The position numbers and the translations under genes were made by a program. This document shows positions 17,455 to 26,103 of a stretch of DNA of 64,000 nt, piece after piece. Positions within the stretch are counted from its first letter, which is position 1. Each line of letters begins with the position of its first letter. This DNA comes from an uncultured Bacteroidales bacterium. Lineage in GTDB: Bacteria; Bacteroidota; Bacteroidia; Bacteroidales; P3. The stretch is taken from contig CALGGY010000155.1 of assembly GCA_937915785.1 (NCBI GenBank), positions 1 to 64,000 of the forward strand. Direction: 5' to 3'. The notes beneath the pieces were generated by a model. It saw only the letters and a list, made by a program, of their open reading frames with translations, was not told the origin of the DNA and did not search any database.

Positions 17455-18228
17455 TTAGTCATTGCAGTTATATTCTGTTGTTACAGTATATTGTGGGTAT
17501 TTTGCTTTGATATGGGTCTCAAAATTGTCAACGCCTTCTGTCATTTGTATTTCTATCCTTATAGTATCGGTGTCGTTAATTATTTTTGCGTTGTTTGCTA
17601 TGTTGGGATTCATTTCTTTGAGGATGTCTTCGGCGCGGTCGGTGTTTTCTATGTTGTAGATGTACAGTTTCGAGCTTTTGAAGGCAATCTGTTCAGTTTT
17701 TTTTTCTGTTGTGCGGGTGTTTTTAGGTGATTTGGCTTGGGCAACATTGGTTTCGCCATCGGAGCTTTGTTTTGGCAGTTCTATTCCTAACTTGACGAGC
17801 AGTAGTATGCTGTCGTTTAGGTCGTTCGAAATATTATCCTGATTGCTCCAGAAGGGTTCGGCTTCATCGGGCAGTGTTGTTATAAGCACGTGGGTTACTC
17901 CTTTGCGCTTGGTAAGGCCTATTCTGTCGGCGGCAATGCCGGCCAAATCTACGATATTGCGTCGAGGGCAGCGGTCGTTCACCTTCACGATAACCCATTT
18001 TTTTGTTATTGTATCGGCAACAAAAAGGAATGTTCCCAATTTGATGTTTCTGTGTGCGGCCGTATATTTCTTATGTGTGAACCGCTCGCCACTTGAGGTT
18101 TTTCTGTTTTCGAACTTATGATGATAACGCGTGGCTATTTGGCGCTGATTTACAATATCTTGAGAAAAGGCCACTGCACATAGCGACAATAGGATTAAGG
18201 TTAGAATTGTTGTTTTCCTTTTAAGCAT
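17455..18228 (-). CDS. RlpA-like double-psi beta-barrel protein
   Basis: A 257-aa exported protein starting at 18228 (MLKRKTTILTLILLSLCAVAFSQ, signal peptide). The double-psi beta-barrel spans about residues 28-110, with ATRYHHKFENRKTSSGERF and VKVNDRCPRRNIVDLAGIAADRIGL. The pattern corresponds to RlpA (V.V.DR.P....IDLS..AA..IG), which in some bacteria is a septal lytic transglycosylase acting on denuded glycans. The C-terminal half (about 150-257) is Lys/Thr-rich, then a SPOR-like beta-alpha-beta segment is possible, but I cannot confirm it. The longer frame to 18363 would start inside the terminator of pta, so it is rejected. It ends 77 bp before the T9SS promoter. Confidence 0.8.
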   Translation of the reverse strand: MLKRKTTILTLILLSLCAVAFSQDIVNQRQIATRYHHKFENRKTSSGERFTHKKYTAAHRNIKLGTFLFVADTITKKWVIVKVNDRCPRRNIVDLAGIAADRIGLTKRKGVTHVLITTLPDEAEPFWSNQDNISNDLNDSILLLVKLGIELPKQSSDGETNVAQAKSPKNTRTTEKKTEQIAFKSSKLYIYNIENTDRAEDILKEMNPNIANNAKIINDTDTIRIEIQMTEGVDNFETHIKAKYPQYTVTTEYNCND

Positions 18229-18250
18229 AGATTGTTTTTTGGTTATACAA

Positions 18251-18285
18251 AAAGCAGAGAAGGGCTTTTGGCCCTTCTGATGCTT
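18251..18285 (-). terminator. Intrinsic terminator of pta
   Basis: AGAAGGGC (18258-18265) and GCCCTTCT (18271-18278) form a perfect 8-bp stem with a 5-nt loop. It is extended by AAGCA/TGCTT across a small internal loop, and on the minus strand a short T-run follows. It sits between the pta stop (18300) and the RlpA start (18228). Confidence 0.75.
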
Positions 18286-18299
18286 GATATTTGTTGCGG

Positions 18300-19301
18300 T
18301 TATTTGCCGCAGGCTTGTGTTGCTGTGATGGACACCACATTTACGATATCTTCCACGGAGCATCCGCGCGAGAGGTCGTTGATAGGAGCTGCCATACCTT
18401 GCATGATGGGTCCTATGGCTTCGGCTTCGGCGAATTGCTGAACGAGTTTGTAAGCGATATTGCCCACTTCGAGCGAGGGAAACACCAGCACATTGGCCTT
18501 GCCTGCCACAGGACTGCCGGGGGCTTTGGAGGCACCCACCTTAGGAACAATGGCTGCGTCGGCTTGCAGTTCGCCGTCGATAACAAGGTCAGGGTTCATC
18601 TCTTTGGCAATGCGGGTGGCGTTCACCACTTTGTCAACGAGCTCGTGTTTGGCGGAGCCTTTGGTGGAGAAGCTGAGCATGGCAATGCGAGGGTCGATGC
18701 CGGCTATGTTTTTGGCTGTTTGTGCTGTTACCACGGCTATTTGTGCCAGTTTGTTCTCGTCCGTATTGGGATCAGCTGCGCAGTCGGCGAATACCATGAT
18801 GCCGTCGTCGCCCCATTTTTTGTCTTTAAACACCATAATGAAAGCACCGGAAACCACGCTGATGCCGGGCAGGGTTTTCACTATCTGGAAAGCGGGACGC
18901 AGCACGTCGCCAGTGGCGTTGCGGGCTCCGGCCACTTCGCCGTCGGCTTCTTTATTTTTTATAAGGAGTGTGCCGAGGTAGAGAGGGTCTTCCACCAGTT
19001 TCATGGCTTCGGGCATCTGCATGCCTTTGCTTTTGCGTATCTCGCACAGCATTTGGGCGTAGAATTCCTTTTTTGGGTTGTTTTTGGGGTCGATGATGGT
19101 GGCTTGGCCGATGTTTTTGAGTCCCCATTCGGCGGCCAGTTTTTTTATTTCCTGCTCGTTGCCGAGAAGTATGAGTTTAGCTATTCCTTCCTGCAGAATG
19201 ATATCGGCAGCTTTAAGGGTGCGCTCTTCGTTGCCTTCGGGCAGAACGATGCATTTTCCGGCGGCTTTTGCCGTTGCTTTGATTTTTGACATTAAGTCCA
19301 T
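18300..19301 (-). CDS. pta: Phosphate acetyltransferase
   Basis: A 333-aa cytoplasmic enzyme of the short Pta form, interconverting acetyl-CoA and acetyl phosphate. Family marks are KCIVLPEGNEERTLKAA near the N-terminus, RNATGDVLRPAFQIVKTLPGISVVSGAF in the middle, ADCAADPNT, and GSPVAGKANVLVFPSLEVGNIAYKL..FAEAEAIGPIMQG towards the C-terminus. Length is normal. Unusually, acetate kinase (ackA), the common neighbour, is absent; the upstream gene, 24 bp away, encodes a secreted protease, and I see no promoter in between. The gene ends at a good terminator. Confidence 0.95.
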   Translation of the reverse strand: MDLMSKIKATAKAAGKCIVLPEGNEERTLKAADIILQEGIAKLILLGNEQEIKKLAAEWGLKNIGQATIIDPKNNPKKEFYAQMLCEIRKSKGMQMPEAMKLVEDPLYLGTLLIKNKEADGEVAGARNATGDVLRPAFQIVKTLPGISVVSGAFIMVFKDKKWGDDGIMVFADCAADPNTDENKLAQIAVVTAQTAKNIAGIDPRIAMLSFSTKGSAKHELVDKVVNATRIAKEMNPDLVIDGELQADAAIVPKVGASKAPGSPVAGKANVLVFPSLEVGNIAYKLVQQFAEAEAIGPIMQGMAAPINDLSRGCSVEDIVNVVSITATQACGK

Positions 19302-19325
19302 AACTCTCTGTTTTTTTTTGAATTA

Positions 19326-20981
19326 TTATTTTTTTATCAGTATGGGTTTTGTGTATCGGTTGCCGTTCACAGTAACTACGAGGCGGTAAGCTCCGCTTGG
19401 CAGGGCGCTGAGGTTTATTTTGTGGACGTTGGTGGAGAACACGGTACGTGCCTGTATGGCTATGCGTCCCATCATGTCGTAAACGGTGTAGGAGGCTTCG
19501 CCGAGGTCGGGTATGTCGATGTTGAATATGCCGGTGGAAGGCATTGGGCAGATAGTCATTGTTGCTGTTTCTTGAGAGGCCTGTTCGATGCCCACAGAGG
19601 CGTTGTAGTTAAGTCCTTGGCAGCTTGTGGCTCCGCTACTTTGGGGGTCGAGCCAGTTGCTGAGACGTGTGGCGTTGGTGCCACCACCAGTCCACGACTT
19701 GTCGAAACGTCCGTACATGTCGTACATATAATCGGAATAATTGACATATTGGCAATCACTTGAACCTCCTTTCAACTGCCCAATCACGAGTTTGTTGGCG
19801 TTGAACAAAGCAGAGCCTGAGGAGCCTCTTTCAACGCATCCTTGATTGGAAGAGCCTGTTTTCCAGCTGACATACCAGAAATTGACATTGCTACCCGACA
19901 TGGCCTGCACGTTGCGGGGTATGGATATTTTTTTCCAGTCGCCAAACGGGTGGTGTATGCAGCAACCCACAAGGCTTGAAGTGCTGCGCGACCAGCCTGC
20001 ATAATACACTTGGTACGAAGCTGGGATTGAGGAGTTCAACCGCATGAGCAGGAAATCGGATGAGGCATAGTTGGCCAACTTGGTGGCACCGGTAAGACTT
20101 TGGCTGCGGTTGCCCGAAGTGCCGGTACAAGTTGATGTCTGGGCATTGAAATAGAAAGTGAACGTAACGCTGGTAAGGCTGCTGAAATCTTCGATACAGT
20201 GGTTGGCAGACAGCATGTAGTTGGTCTTGTTGTTTGATGTGTTGTTTATCATGGTGCCGGTGCACATATATCCATCTCCGCCGTAGGTCATATACATAAG
20301 CACGACGGAGCGTTTTTGGTCGGCCCAGTTGTTGCCTATGGTGCAAGCCACGTTAATCTCACAGCTTCCCGACGAGTTGTCGAGGATTTTTTCGTTTTTG
20401 CGGTTGGTGAATTCGAGGAAAGGCTTGTAGCCGTGCGCCACCTGCGATATTTCGAGAGTACCTTTTCCGGCCACTTGGGCGGGTTCGTAGTATTCAACAA
20501 TGAATTCGTCGCCGGGCAGTGCCTGCGTGTAAAAACCGCCGTCCTCGTTGGTGTTTTCGATATTGAATCCGCCAATAACGAAAGAACGGTCGGGAGTGTA
20601 GATGAAGAGTTCGGCGCCTTCGGGTATGTCGAACTTGCTAAAGATGGGGAAAGTGTGTTCGGCACCTTCGGTTTTTATGCCGATACGCCAAACAACGTCG
20701 CCGCTGGGCAGCGTTGTAGTAAGACCGTGTGTTTTGTTGGAGATGCTTACATTTTGCATCACGCTGAGGCGGTACGGGTGGTCTTTGCCGTCGACTTGCA
20801 TATCCTCAAGGATATATTTGTTGTTGTCGATACGGGCAAGGCGTTCGGTTGGAACTGCCTGTTGCGATTGGGACACAAGTGGTTCGGTAACTACCTTTGG
20901 TTTGCCGTCGAAGCCAAGCTGTGCGTTGGCTTGCATAATTAAGGCAAACAGTGCTGCCAATATGAGCAGTTTGCGTTTCAT
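19326..20981 (-). CDS. Secreted lysyl-endopeptidase-like serine protease with T9SS sorting domain
   Basis: A 551-aa protein with a signal peptide (LIMQANAQ), an N-terminal pro-region (about 21-205) and a trypsin-fold domain (about 207-455). The triad is visible: His261 in SANHC, Asp309 in SSDFLLMRL and Ser388 in ERGSSGSALF. Several Cys are placed as in the lysyl endopeptidase (Achromobacter protease I) group. The last 80 residues are a type A sorting domain: a CPMPSTGIFNIDIP start, then YTVYDMMGRI, then LPSGAYRLVVTVNG..YTKPILIKK. It should therefore leave the cell by the T9SS encoded at 10.9-17.3 kb. Cleavage specificity is inferred from the fold only. The promoter box lies at 21004-21011. 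Confidence 0.85.
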   Translation of the reverse strand: MKRKLLILAALFALIMQANAQLGFDGKPKVVTEPLVSQSQQAVPTERLARIDNNKYILEDMQVDGKDHPYRLSVMQNVSISNKTHGLTTTLPSGDVVWRIGIKTEGAEHTFPIFSKFDIPEGAELFIYTPDRSFVIGGFNIENTNEDGGFYTQALPGDEFIVEYYEPAQVAGKGTLEISQVAHGYKPFLEFTNRKNEKILDNSSGSCEINVACTIGNNWADQKRSVVLMYMTYGGDGYMCTGTMINNTSNNKTNYMLSANHCIEDFSSLTSVTFTFYFNAQTSTCTGTSGNRSQSLTGATKLANYASSDFLLMRLNSSIPASYQVYYAGWSRSTSSLVGCCIHHPFGDWKKISIPRNVQAMSGSNVNFWYVSWKTGSSNQGCVERGSSGSALFNANKLVIGQLKGGSSDCQYVNYSDYMYDMYGRFDKSWTGGGTNATRLSNWLDPQSSGATSCQGLNYNASVGIEQASQETATMTICPMPSTGIFNIDIPDLGEASYTVYDMMGRIAIQARTVFSTNVHKINLSALPSGAYRLVVTVNGNRYTKPILIKK

Positions 20982-21003
20982 GTTTGTATGATTTTGAAGT
21001 TTG

Positions 21004-21011
21004 CAAAGTTA
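21004..21011 (-). promoter_or_regulatory. -7 promoter box for the protease-pta unit
   Basis: The minus strand reads TAACTTTG within ACGTAACTTTGC. It implies a very short leader (about 15 nt) before the ATG at 20981. Confidence 0.6.
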
Positions 21012-21169
21012 CGTTTTTTAATCGAATTATTCAACATTTTCTATTAACCATCTGATTGTTATTTGTTTAGATATACTAAAAATTGCCTATCACTGAGAAT
21101 TGGCACGCCAATGGAGACGTTGTTTGAAACTATGTTGAACATTTTTTGCAGATTGGGAATGCATCAATT

Positions 21170-22102
21170 TTACTGTTTCGAAACATTTTGCATGTCTATC
21201 ATGTCGAGGTCGGTGGCGGCGATAGTGTTGGGGAAAATGCTGTGGGCCTCATCGAGCAGAGGTGTGATGTCCTTGAATCGTGCCGAGAAATGAGTGAGCA
21301 GTAGCTGTCCCACGCCGGCTTGTTTGGCCAAAGTAGCCGCCTGAACGGTGGTGCCGTGTCCCTTGCTTATGGCAAGGTCGGTATTTTTGGAATCGAAAGT
21401 GCAGTCGAAACAAAGCAGCTCTACGCCGTTGAGTATGGGGATAAGATTTTCGTTGTACGAGGTGTCGCAGCAATAGGCGTAGCGTTTGGGCTGTTTGGGC
21501 TGTTGGGTTAGTAGCGAGTTGGGAATTACTGTGCCATCGGGCATAAGGTAGTCGGCGCCCTGCTTTATTTTCTGCATGTCGTCGGCGGAGAGGTTGTATT
21601 GTGTGGCAACATTGCGTTTCAGCGAGAGAGCGTTTTTTCTTTTTTCTTCGATAATAAAGCCGTAGGTTTCGATAGAGTGATAGATGGGGAACGAGCGGAT
21701 GGTGCACTTGTTGTTGGAGAGTATGGGTTGCTGCGTGTCGGGGCCAATGGTGTGGATATTGAGCGGGAATGCCAGCGCGGTATTGCTGACGCGGAAAATG
21801 GCGCCGAGAACTTCGTTGAGCCCTTGTGGGGCGAAAATATCGAGAGGTTCGGTGCGGCCACACAGGTGCATGGACGAGATAAGTCCGGGCAAACCGAAGA
21901 AATGGTCGCCATGCAGGTGCGAAATAAGTATGGTGCCTATGGACTGCATTTTCACATGTGCGCGGCGTATCTGGTTCTGCACTCCTTCGCCGGCATCGAT
22001 AAGTATTTTGAAGCCTTCCACATTAACCACCTGTGCCGAACAAGAGCGGTGGCCTGTAGGCATCGAGGCGCCACTGCCCAAAATATGTACAAAAAAGCCC
22101 AT
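21170..22102 (-). CDS. rnz: Ribonuclease Z (tRNA 3'-processing)
   Basis: A 310-aa metallo-beta-lactamase-fold endonuclease that trims tRNA precursors 3' of the discriminator base. Zinc ligands are visible in SHLHGDHFFG (His62, His64, Asp66, His67). Also present are the GSGASMPT start, CDTSYNENLIP and a late KGHGTTVQAA...LLTHFSARF, all typical of bacterial RNase Z. Length fits the short form. It is the last gene of a tight minus-strand operon (tyrS, symporter, DUF4831, rnz), 13 bp after the DUF4831 gene. Confidence 0.94.
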   Translation of the reverse strand: MGFFVHILGSGASMPTGHRSCSAQVVNVEGFKILIDAGEGVQNQIRRAHVKMQSIGTILISHLHGDHFFGLPGLISSMHLCGRTEPLDIFAPQGLNEVLGAIFRVSNTALAFPLNIHTIGPDTQQPILSNNKCTIRSFPIYHSIETYGFIIEEKRKNALSLKRNVATQYNLSADDMQKIKQGADYLMPDGTVIPNSLLTQQPKQPKRYAYCCDTSYNENLIPILNGVELLCFDCTFDSKNTDLAISKGHGTTVQAATLAKQAGVGQLLLTHFSARFKDITPLLDEAHSIFPNTIAATDLDMIDMQNVSKQ

Positions 22103-22115
22103 TGTCGATATGATT

Positions 22116-23276
22116 TTAGTGTTTTCTGAGATATTGCAGTTCGCCGGTACGCTGGTCGAACACGGCTTCCACTTTTCGCGAAGGAAGTTCTACAATGGTG
22201 CCGAACTGCGACACTTTCACGGTTTTCTGCTTTGTGAAACCGGGGGTAATAAAATTGACGCGTGTAACTTCGGGGACACGGTATTTGAAAGCCGATGTAT
22301 TGGAGCGTGCCGATGTTTTTTTGTGATTATGGTTTTTGGAAGGCTTGCCTTTGGCATAACGCGACACTGCGCGCAGGCTGTTTTCGATGGTGAGGTTGCA
22401 ATAGATGGGGATGGCCTCCTCGTCGGTGCTGTCGGCCACACCGGTTTGTGGCGAGAACCTGAAGAGCTCCACAATCTGGTCGTCGACAACAACTTTCGAC
22501 ACTTCGGGATCGACATAAAACACTTTGGTAATCTCTGTTTTAACCCCTGTAAAGAGCTGCAGCAGGCGTTTTTCCTCTTTATCCAACGATGAATAAACGA
22601 AAGTTAGGGCGTTTTCGTTGTACGACGACTCGTACTCGCCATAAAGGATTTCCATTTTTTTCTGCTGGATTTCAGATATCTGCTTGGCCGTTTCTTCGGC
22701 ACGCTGTTCGTCAGTTTTTTCTACCGAAGAACGTATCAGGACGGCATTTTCGCTGTTTCCCGAAATGCCATGGCGAGTGTAAAGGGTATCCACCTGTTCG
22801 TAAAGGTTATAGTTGGCGGCGGAGTAAAGGAATTCCGAAATGTCAAGCCTGTCCACCTGCTCCACGCTATATTCGTCGGGGGCGGCGGTTTCCACAAAAC
22901 TGCTGTTTATAGCACGTAGCAGGCCTTTGGGAGAGACCTGAACGGAGATGTCCGAGAAGCGTGGTTCGACGTAGTAAAAGTGGTCGGGGTCGGGTTCGGC
23001 CACAGCCGAGATATCCACATCGGCAATGCGCCATGCACGGGAGTCGTCCACTTCGATGCCAAGAAGTTTTTCGGCATAATCGGCGTATGGTGCGAGGTCG
23101 AAATTGGTGTACTCGAAAGTTACAGCAAGGCGGATTCTTGTTTTTGGCAATGAATAGAAAATGCCACCTTTGAGGTTTTGCGAAGGTCGGCCTTTGACCT
23201 GACGCACTGTGTACGAACAGCCGCTAAAAACGAATAGCGGAAGCAAAAGCAGTACACATTTTTTCAATATCTTCAT
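22116..23276 (-). CDS. DUF4831 family lipoprotein
   Basis: A 386-aa protein with a lipobox (VFSGC, Cys near residue 20), followed by SYTVRQVKG and GGIFYSLPKTRIRLAV..EYTNFDLAPYADYAEKLLGI. I recognise this N-terminal pattern as DUF4831, a Bacteroidales-restricted family of unknown function. A helical segment around residues 190-240 (EKTDEQRAEETAKQISEIQQKK) probably forms a coiled coil. It sits between the sodium/solute symporter (4 bp) and rnz (13 bp), so it is cotranscribed with house-keeping genes, but no functional link can be read from the sequence. Confidence 0.75.
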   Translation of the reverse strand: MKILKKCVLLLLPLFVFSGCSYTVRQVKGRPSQNLKGGIFYSLPKTRIRLAVTFEYTNFDLAPYADYAEKLLGIEVDDSRAWRIADVDISAVAEPDPDHFYYVEPRFSDISVQVSPKGLLRAINSSFVETAAPDEYSVEQVDRLDISEFLYSAANYNLYEQVDTLYTRHGISGNSENAVLIRSSVEKTDEQRAEETAKQISEIQQKKMEILYGEYESSYNENALTFVYSSLDKEEKRLLQLFTGVKTEITKVFYVDPEVSKVVVDDQIVELFRFSPQTGVADSTDEEAIPIYCNLTIENSLRAVSRYAKGKPSKNHNHKKTSARSNTSAFKYRVPEVTRVNFITPGFTKQKTVKVSQFGTIVELPSRKVEAVFDQRTGELQYLRKH

Positions 23277-23280
23277 AAAT

Positions 23281-24747
23281 TTATTTTTTCTTTTTAGACA
23301 TAGCCAATAGTCCGAAAAATGTTATCAAGCCATTTATTATAAGCAGTTCGAATCCGAACTTGTAGCCACCAAACCAATCCTGAGAACACACTTTGAGGAT
23401 GTAACAGATTATGGGCGAGAGTATTGCAACCACGGGGACCCACTTGTCGCGCGTGCGGCGTTTTGTGAATAGCCCGAAACAGAACAATCCCAGCAGCGGT
23501 CCGTAGGTAAATCCTGCCACATCGAAAAGGGTGTCGATCAGCGACTGAGTGTGGAATGGCCTGAAGGCAATGATTACCAGCAAATAAAGCACTGCAAAAG
23601 CCACGTGCACCCATCTGCGTATTTTCAGTTCGTTGTGCCGAGCCTCGGAGCCTTGTTTGCCAAAACCGAGAAAATCGTAGCAGAAGGTAGTGGTAAGTGC
23701 AGTGAGGGTACCATCGGCGCTGGAATAGCCTGCAGCCACCATGCCGAGCACAAACATCACTGCGGTGAACCCACTGAAGCTGAAGGCTATGGACGGGAAA
23801 ATTTTGTCGGGCACCACATTGCCGGCAGCATCCACTGGCAGCTCAAATCCTGTTTTCGAGGCGTAGGTGAGCAGGGCGGCACCAAGGCAAAGAAACAATA
23901 TGTTTACCACGATAAACAGCAGGCTGCTGGTCATCACGTTTTTCTGTGCGTCGCGCAAACTCTTGCATGTGAGGTTTTTTTGCATCATATCTTGGTCGAG
24001 ACCCGTCATGGTGATGGTTATGAACATTCCGGCAAGTACTTGCTTAACCCAGAATTTCGGTGCCGATGGGTCGGTTTCGAACATGTGTGTGTAGCCTTGG
24101 TCGTGGGAGAAACTCAGCAATTCGCCCACGCCCATGTTAAGGCTTTTCAGTATTACCACCACTGTGGCGACGGCGGCAAGGAGAAGAAAAGTGGTTTGCA
24201 GAGTATCTGTCCACACCACAGTTTTTATTCCTCCACGGAAAGTGTAGAGCAATATGATGGCTATAAATACCACTGCCGGCACCCAAAATGGAATGCCCCA
24301 TGCACTGAAAACGAACTCGTACAGCACAAACACCACCAGATACATACGCAATGCGGAGCCCAGCAACCGCGATAGTATGAAAAACAGCGAGCCGGTTTTT
24401 TCGCTTGCTTTGCCAAAACGCACTTCAAGGTAGGTGTATATGGAGGTGAGGTTGAGTTTGTAATACAATGGCAGGAGAACAAGGGCTATTGCCGCGTAGC
24501 CAAGCACGTAGCCAAACACCAGCGGCATGTATGTCCACGCGCCGCTGTAAACGCCGCCCGGCACCGACATAAAGGTTACCCCCGAAAGGGATGCGCCAAT
24601 CATGCCGTATGCCACCACATACCATGGCGACTTGCGGTTGCCGCGAAAGAAAGCGTCGTTGCCGGCACCCTTGCGCGAGGTAAGCCACATAACAAGGAAC
24701 AGAAGCGCCGTGTAAGCCAGAAAACAGAGCAGTATTATCGTTTCCAT
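23281..24747 (-). CDS. Sodium:solute symporter (SSS family)
   Basis: A 488-aa inner-membrane protein with about 13 hydrophobic helices. SSS-family marks are FFRGNRKSPWYVVAYGMIGASLSGVTFMSVPG in helices 1-2, an AFTF-like LLYTFRGGIKTVVWTDTLQ, and GLDQDMMQKNLTCKS in the middle. It imports an unknown organic solute with Na+. The substrate cannot be read from the sequence; in Bacteroidales these are often sialic acid, sugar or amino-acid symporters. It is encoded 5 bp after tyrS and 4 bp before the DUF4831 gene in the same operon. Confidence 0.9.
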   Translation of the reverse strand: METIILLCFLAYTALLFLVMWLTSRKGAGNDAFFRGNRKSPWYVVAYGMIGASLSGVTFMSVPGGVYSGAWTYMPLVFGYVLGYAAIALVLLPLYYKLNLTSIYTYLEVRFGKASEKTGSLFFILSRLLGSALRMYLVVFVLYEFVFSAWGIPFWVPAVVFIAIILLYTFRGGIKTVVWTDTLQTTFLLLAAVATVVVILKSLNMGVGELLSFSHDQGYTHMFETDPSAPKFWVKQVLAGMFITITMTGLDQDMMQKNLTCKSLRDAQKNVMTSSLLFIVVNILFLCLGAALLTYASKTGFELPVDAAGNVVPDKIFPSIAFSFSGFTAVMFVLGMVAAGYSSADGTLTALTTTFCYDFLGFGKQGSEARHNELKIRRWVHVAFAVLYLLVIIAFRPFHTQSLIDTLFDVAGFTYGPLLGLFCFGLFTKRRTRDKWVPVVAILSPIICYILKVCSQDWFGGYKFGFELLIINGLITFFGLLAMSKKKK

Positions 24748-24752
24748 CGCAA

Positions 24753-26033
24753 TTATTGAACCATTACAAGGTAGTAATTTTTCTTACCCTTCTGTACAAC
24801 GATATAGGAACCTGCCAGCACGTCGGTTGACGTAACGGAGTAGCCTTCGGCAATTTTGGCTTTGTTTATGGATATTGAGTTTTCTTTGAGGGCGCGTTTT
24901 ATCTCTCCTTTCGAGGCGAAGACGTTGGTTTCTACTGCAAGCAGGTCCACCACATCGATTCCGGCATCTATCTTGCTTTTTGCAATGGAGAATTGGGGTA
25001 CACCCTCGAAAACGGAGGCAATGGTATCCTTGTCGAGGGTTTGAAGTTGTTCTTTGGTGCCTTTGCCAAAAAGGATTTCGGAGGCTGCCACGGCTTGTTC
25101 GTAGTCTTTCTGCGAATGCACACGCACGGTGATGTCCTTGGCCAGAGCCTTTTGCAGCAGGCGCAGGTGCGGTGCTTGGGCGTGTTCGGCTTCGATGGCC
25201 TCAATTTCCTCTTTGGGGAGCAGTGTGAAAATGCGGATATATTTCACCGAGTCCTCGTCGGAGCAGTTGAGCCAGAACTGGTAGAACTTGTACGGCGAAG
25301 TCTTGACTGGGTCGAGCCATACGTTTCCGCCCTCGGTTTTTCCAAATTTGGTGCCGTCGGCTTTGGTTATCAGCGGGCAGGTGAGAGCAAAAGCCTCGCC
25401 GCCTTCCATGCGTCGTATAAGCTCGGTACCGGTGGTGATGTTGCCCCACTGGTCGGAGCCGCCCATCTGCAGTTTGCAGCCGCATTTACGGTAGAGTGTG
25501 AGGAAATCGTAGCCCTGCAGCAGCTGGTACGAAAATTCGGTGAAGGAGATGCCCGTTTCCATGCGCTTTTTAACGGAGTCCTTGGCCATCATATAATTGA
25601 CGGTGATATGTTTGCCCACGTCGCGAATAAAGTCAAGGAACAGGTAGTCCTTCATCCAGTCGTAGTTGTTCATCATTTGTGCGGCATTGTCGCCGTTGTT
25701 GAAATCGAGGAATTTGGACAGCTGTTTTCGGATACACTCCACATTGTGCTGTATTTCTTCTACTGTAAGCAGTTTGCGTTCGGCAGCTTTGAATGACGGG
25801 TCGCCTATCATGCCTGTGGCGCCACCAACAAGGGCAATGGGTTTGTGTCCGGCGGCCTGCAGGTGCTTGAGCATCATAATGCTTACGAGGTGTCCTATAT
25901 GGAGCGAGTCGGCGGTGGGGTCGATACCCACGTAAGCCACTGTCATTTCTTTGTCCAGCTGTTCTTCAGTGCCTGGCATCATGTCGTGTATCATGCCACG
26001 CCAGCGCAGTTCTTCTACGAAATTGGTTTTCAT
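24753..26033 (-). CDS. tyrS: Tyrosine--tRNA ligase
   Basis: A 426-aa class I aminoacyl-tRNA synthetase charging tRNA-Tyr. The HIGH motif is HIGH at residues 45-48, the KMSKS-equivalent is KFGKT at 229-233, and [10 protein letters not shown] (about 190-199) is the tyrosine-binding region. A C-terminal S4-like RNA-binding domain covers about 355-426. It is the first gene of the tyrS-symporter-DUF4831-rnz operon. The start codon is preceded by only 15 nt before the T-run of the terminator at 26049-26079, and I could not find a promoter box, so its expression may rely on read-through or on a promoter within the preceding gene. Confidence 0.96.
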   Translation of the reverse strand: MKTNFVEELRWRGMIHDMMPGTEEQLDKEMTVAYVGIDPTADSLHIGHLVSIMMLKHLQAAGHKPIALVGGATGMIGDPSFKAAERKLLTVEEIQHNVECIRKQLSKFLDFNNGDNAAQMMNNYDWMKDYLFLDFIRDVGKHITVNYMMAKDSVKKRMETGISFTEFSYQLLQGYDFLTLYRKCGCKLQMGGSDQWGNITTGTELIRRMEGGEAFALTCPLITKADGTKFGKTEGGNVWLDPVKTSPYKFYQFWLNCSDEDSVKYIRIFTLLPKEEIEAIEAEHAQAPHLRLLQKALAKDITVRVHSQKDYEQAVAASEILFGKGTKEQLQTLDKDTIASVFEGVPQFSIAKSKIDAGIDVVDLLAVETNVFASKGEIKRALKENSISINKAKIAEGYSVTSTDVLAGSYIVVQKGKKNYYLVMVQ

Positions 26034-26048
26034 CGATATGCTTCGTTT

Positions 26049-26079
26049 AAAAAAAGAGGGTCATCGTGCAATGACCCTC
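26049..26079 (-). terminator. Strong intrinsic terminator behind the beta-propeller T9SS cargo gene
   Basis: GAGGGTCAT (26056-26064) and ATGACCCTC (26071-26079) form a perfect 9-bp stem with a 6-nt loop, followed on the minus strand by seven T (26049-26055). Confidence 0.9.
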
Positions 26080-26103
26080 CGTATAACTGTGTTTTGGTAC
26101 TAA

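Noticed and set aside
23340..23365. tRNA T-arm-like string (GTTCGAATCC)
   Set aside because: It lies within the symporter reading frame, and no acceptor or anticodon stem can be built around it.
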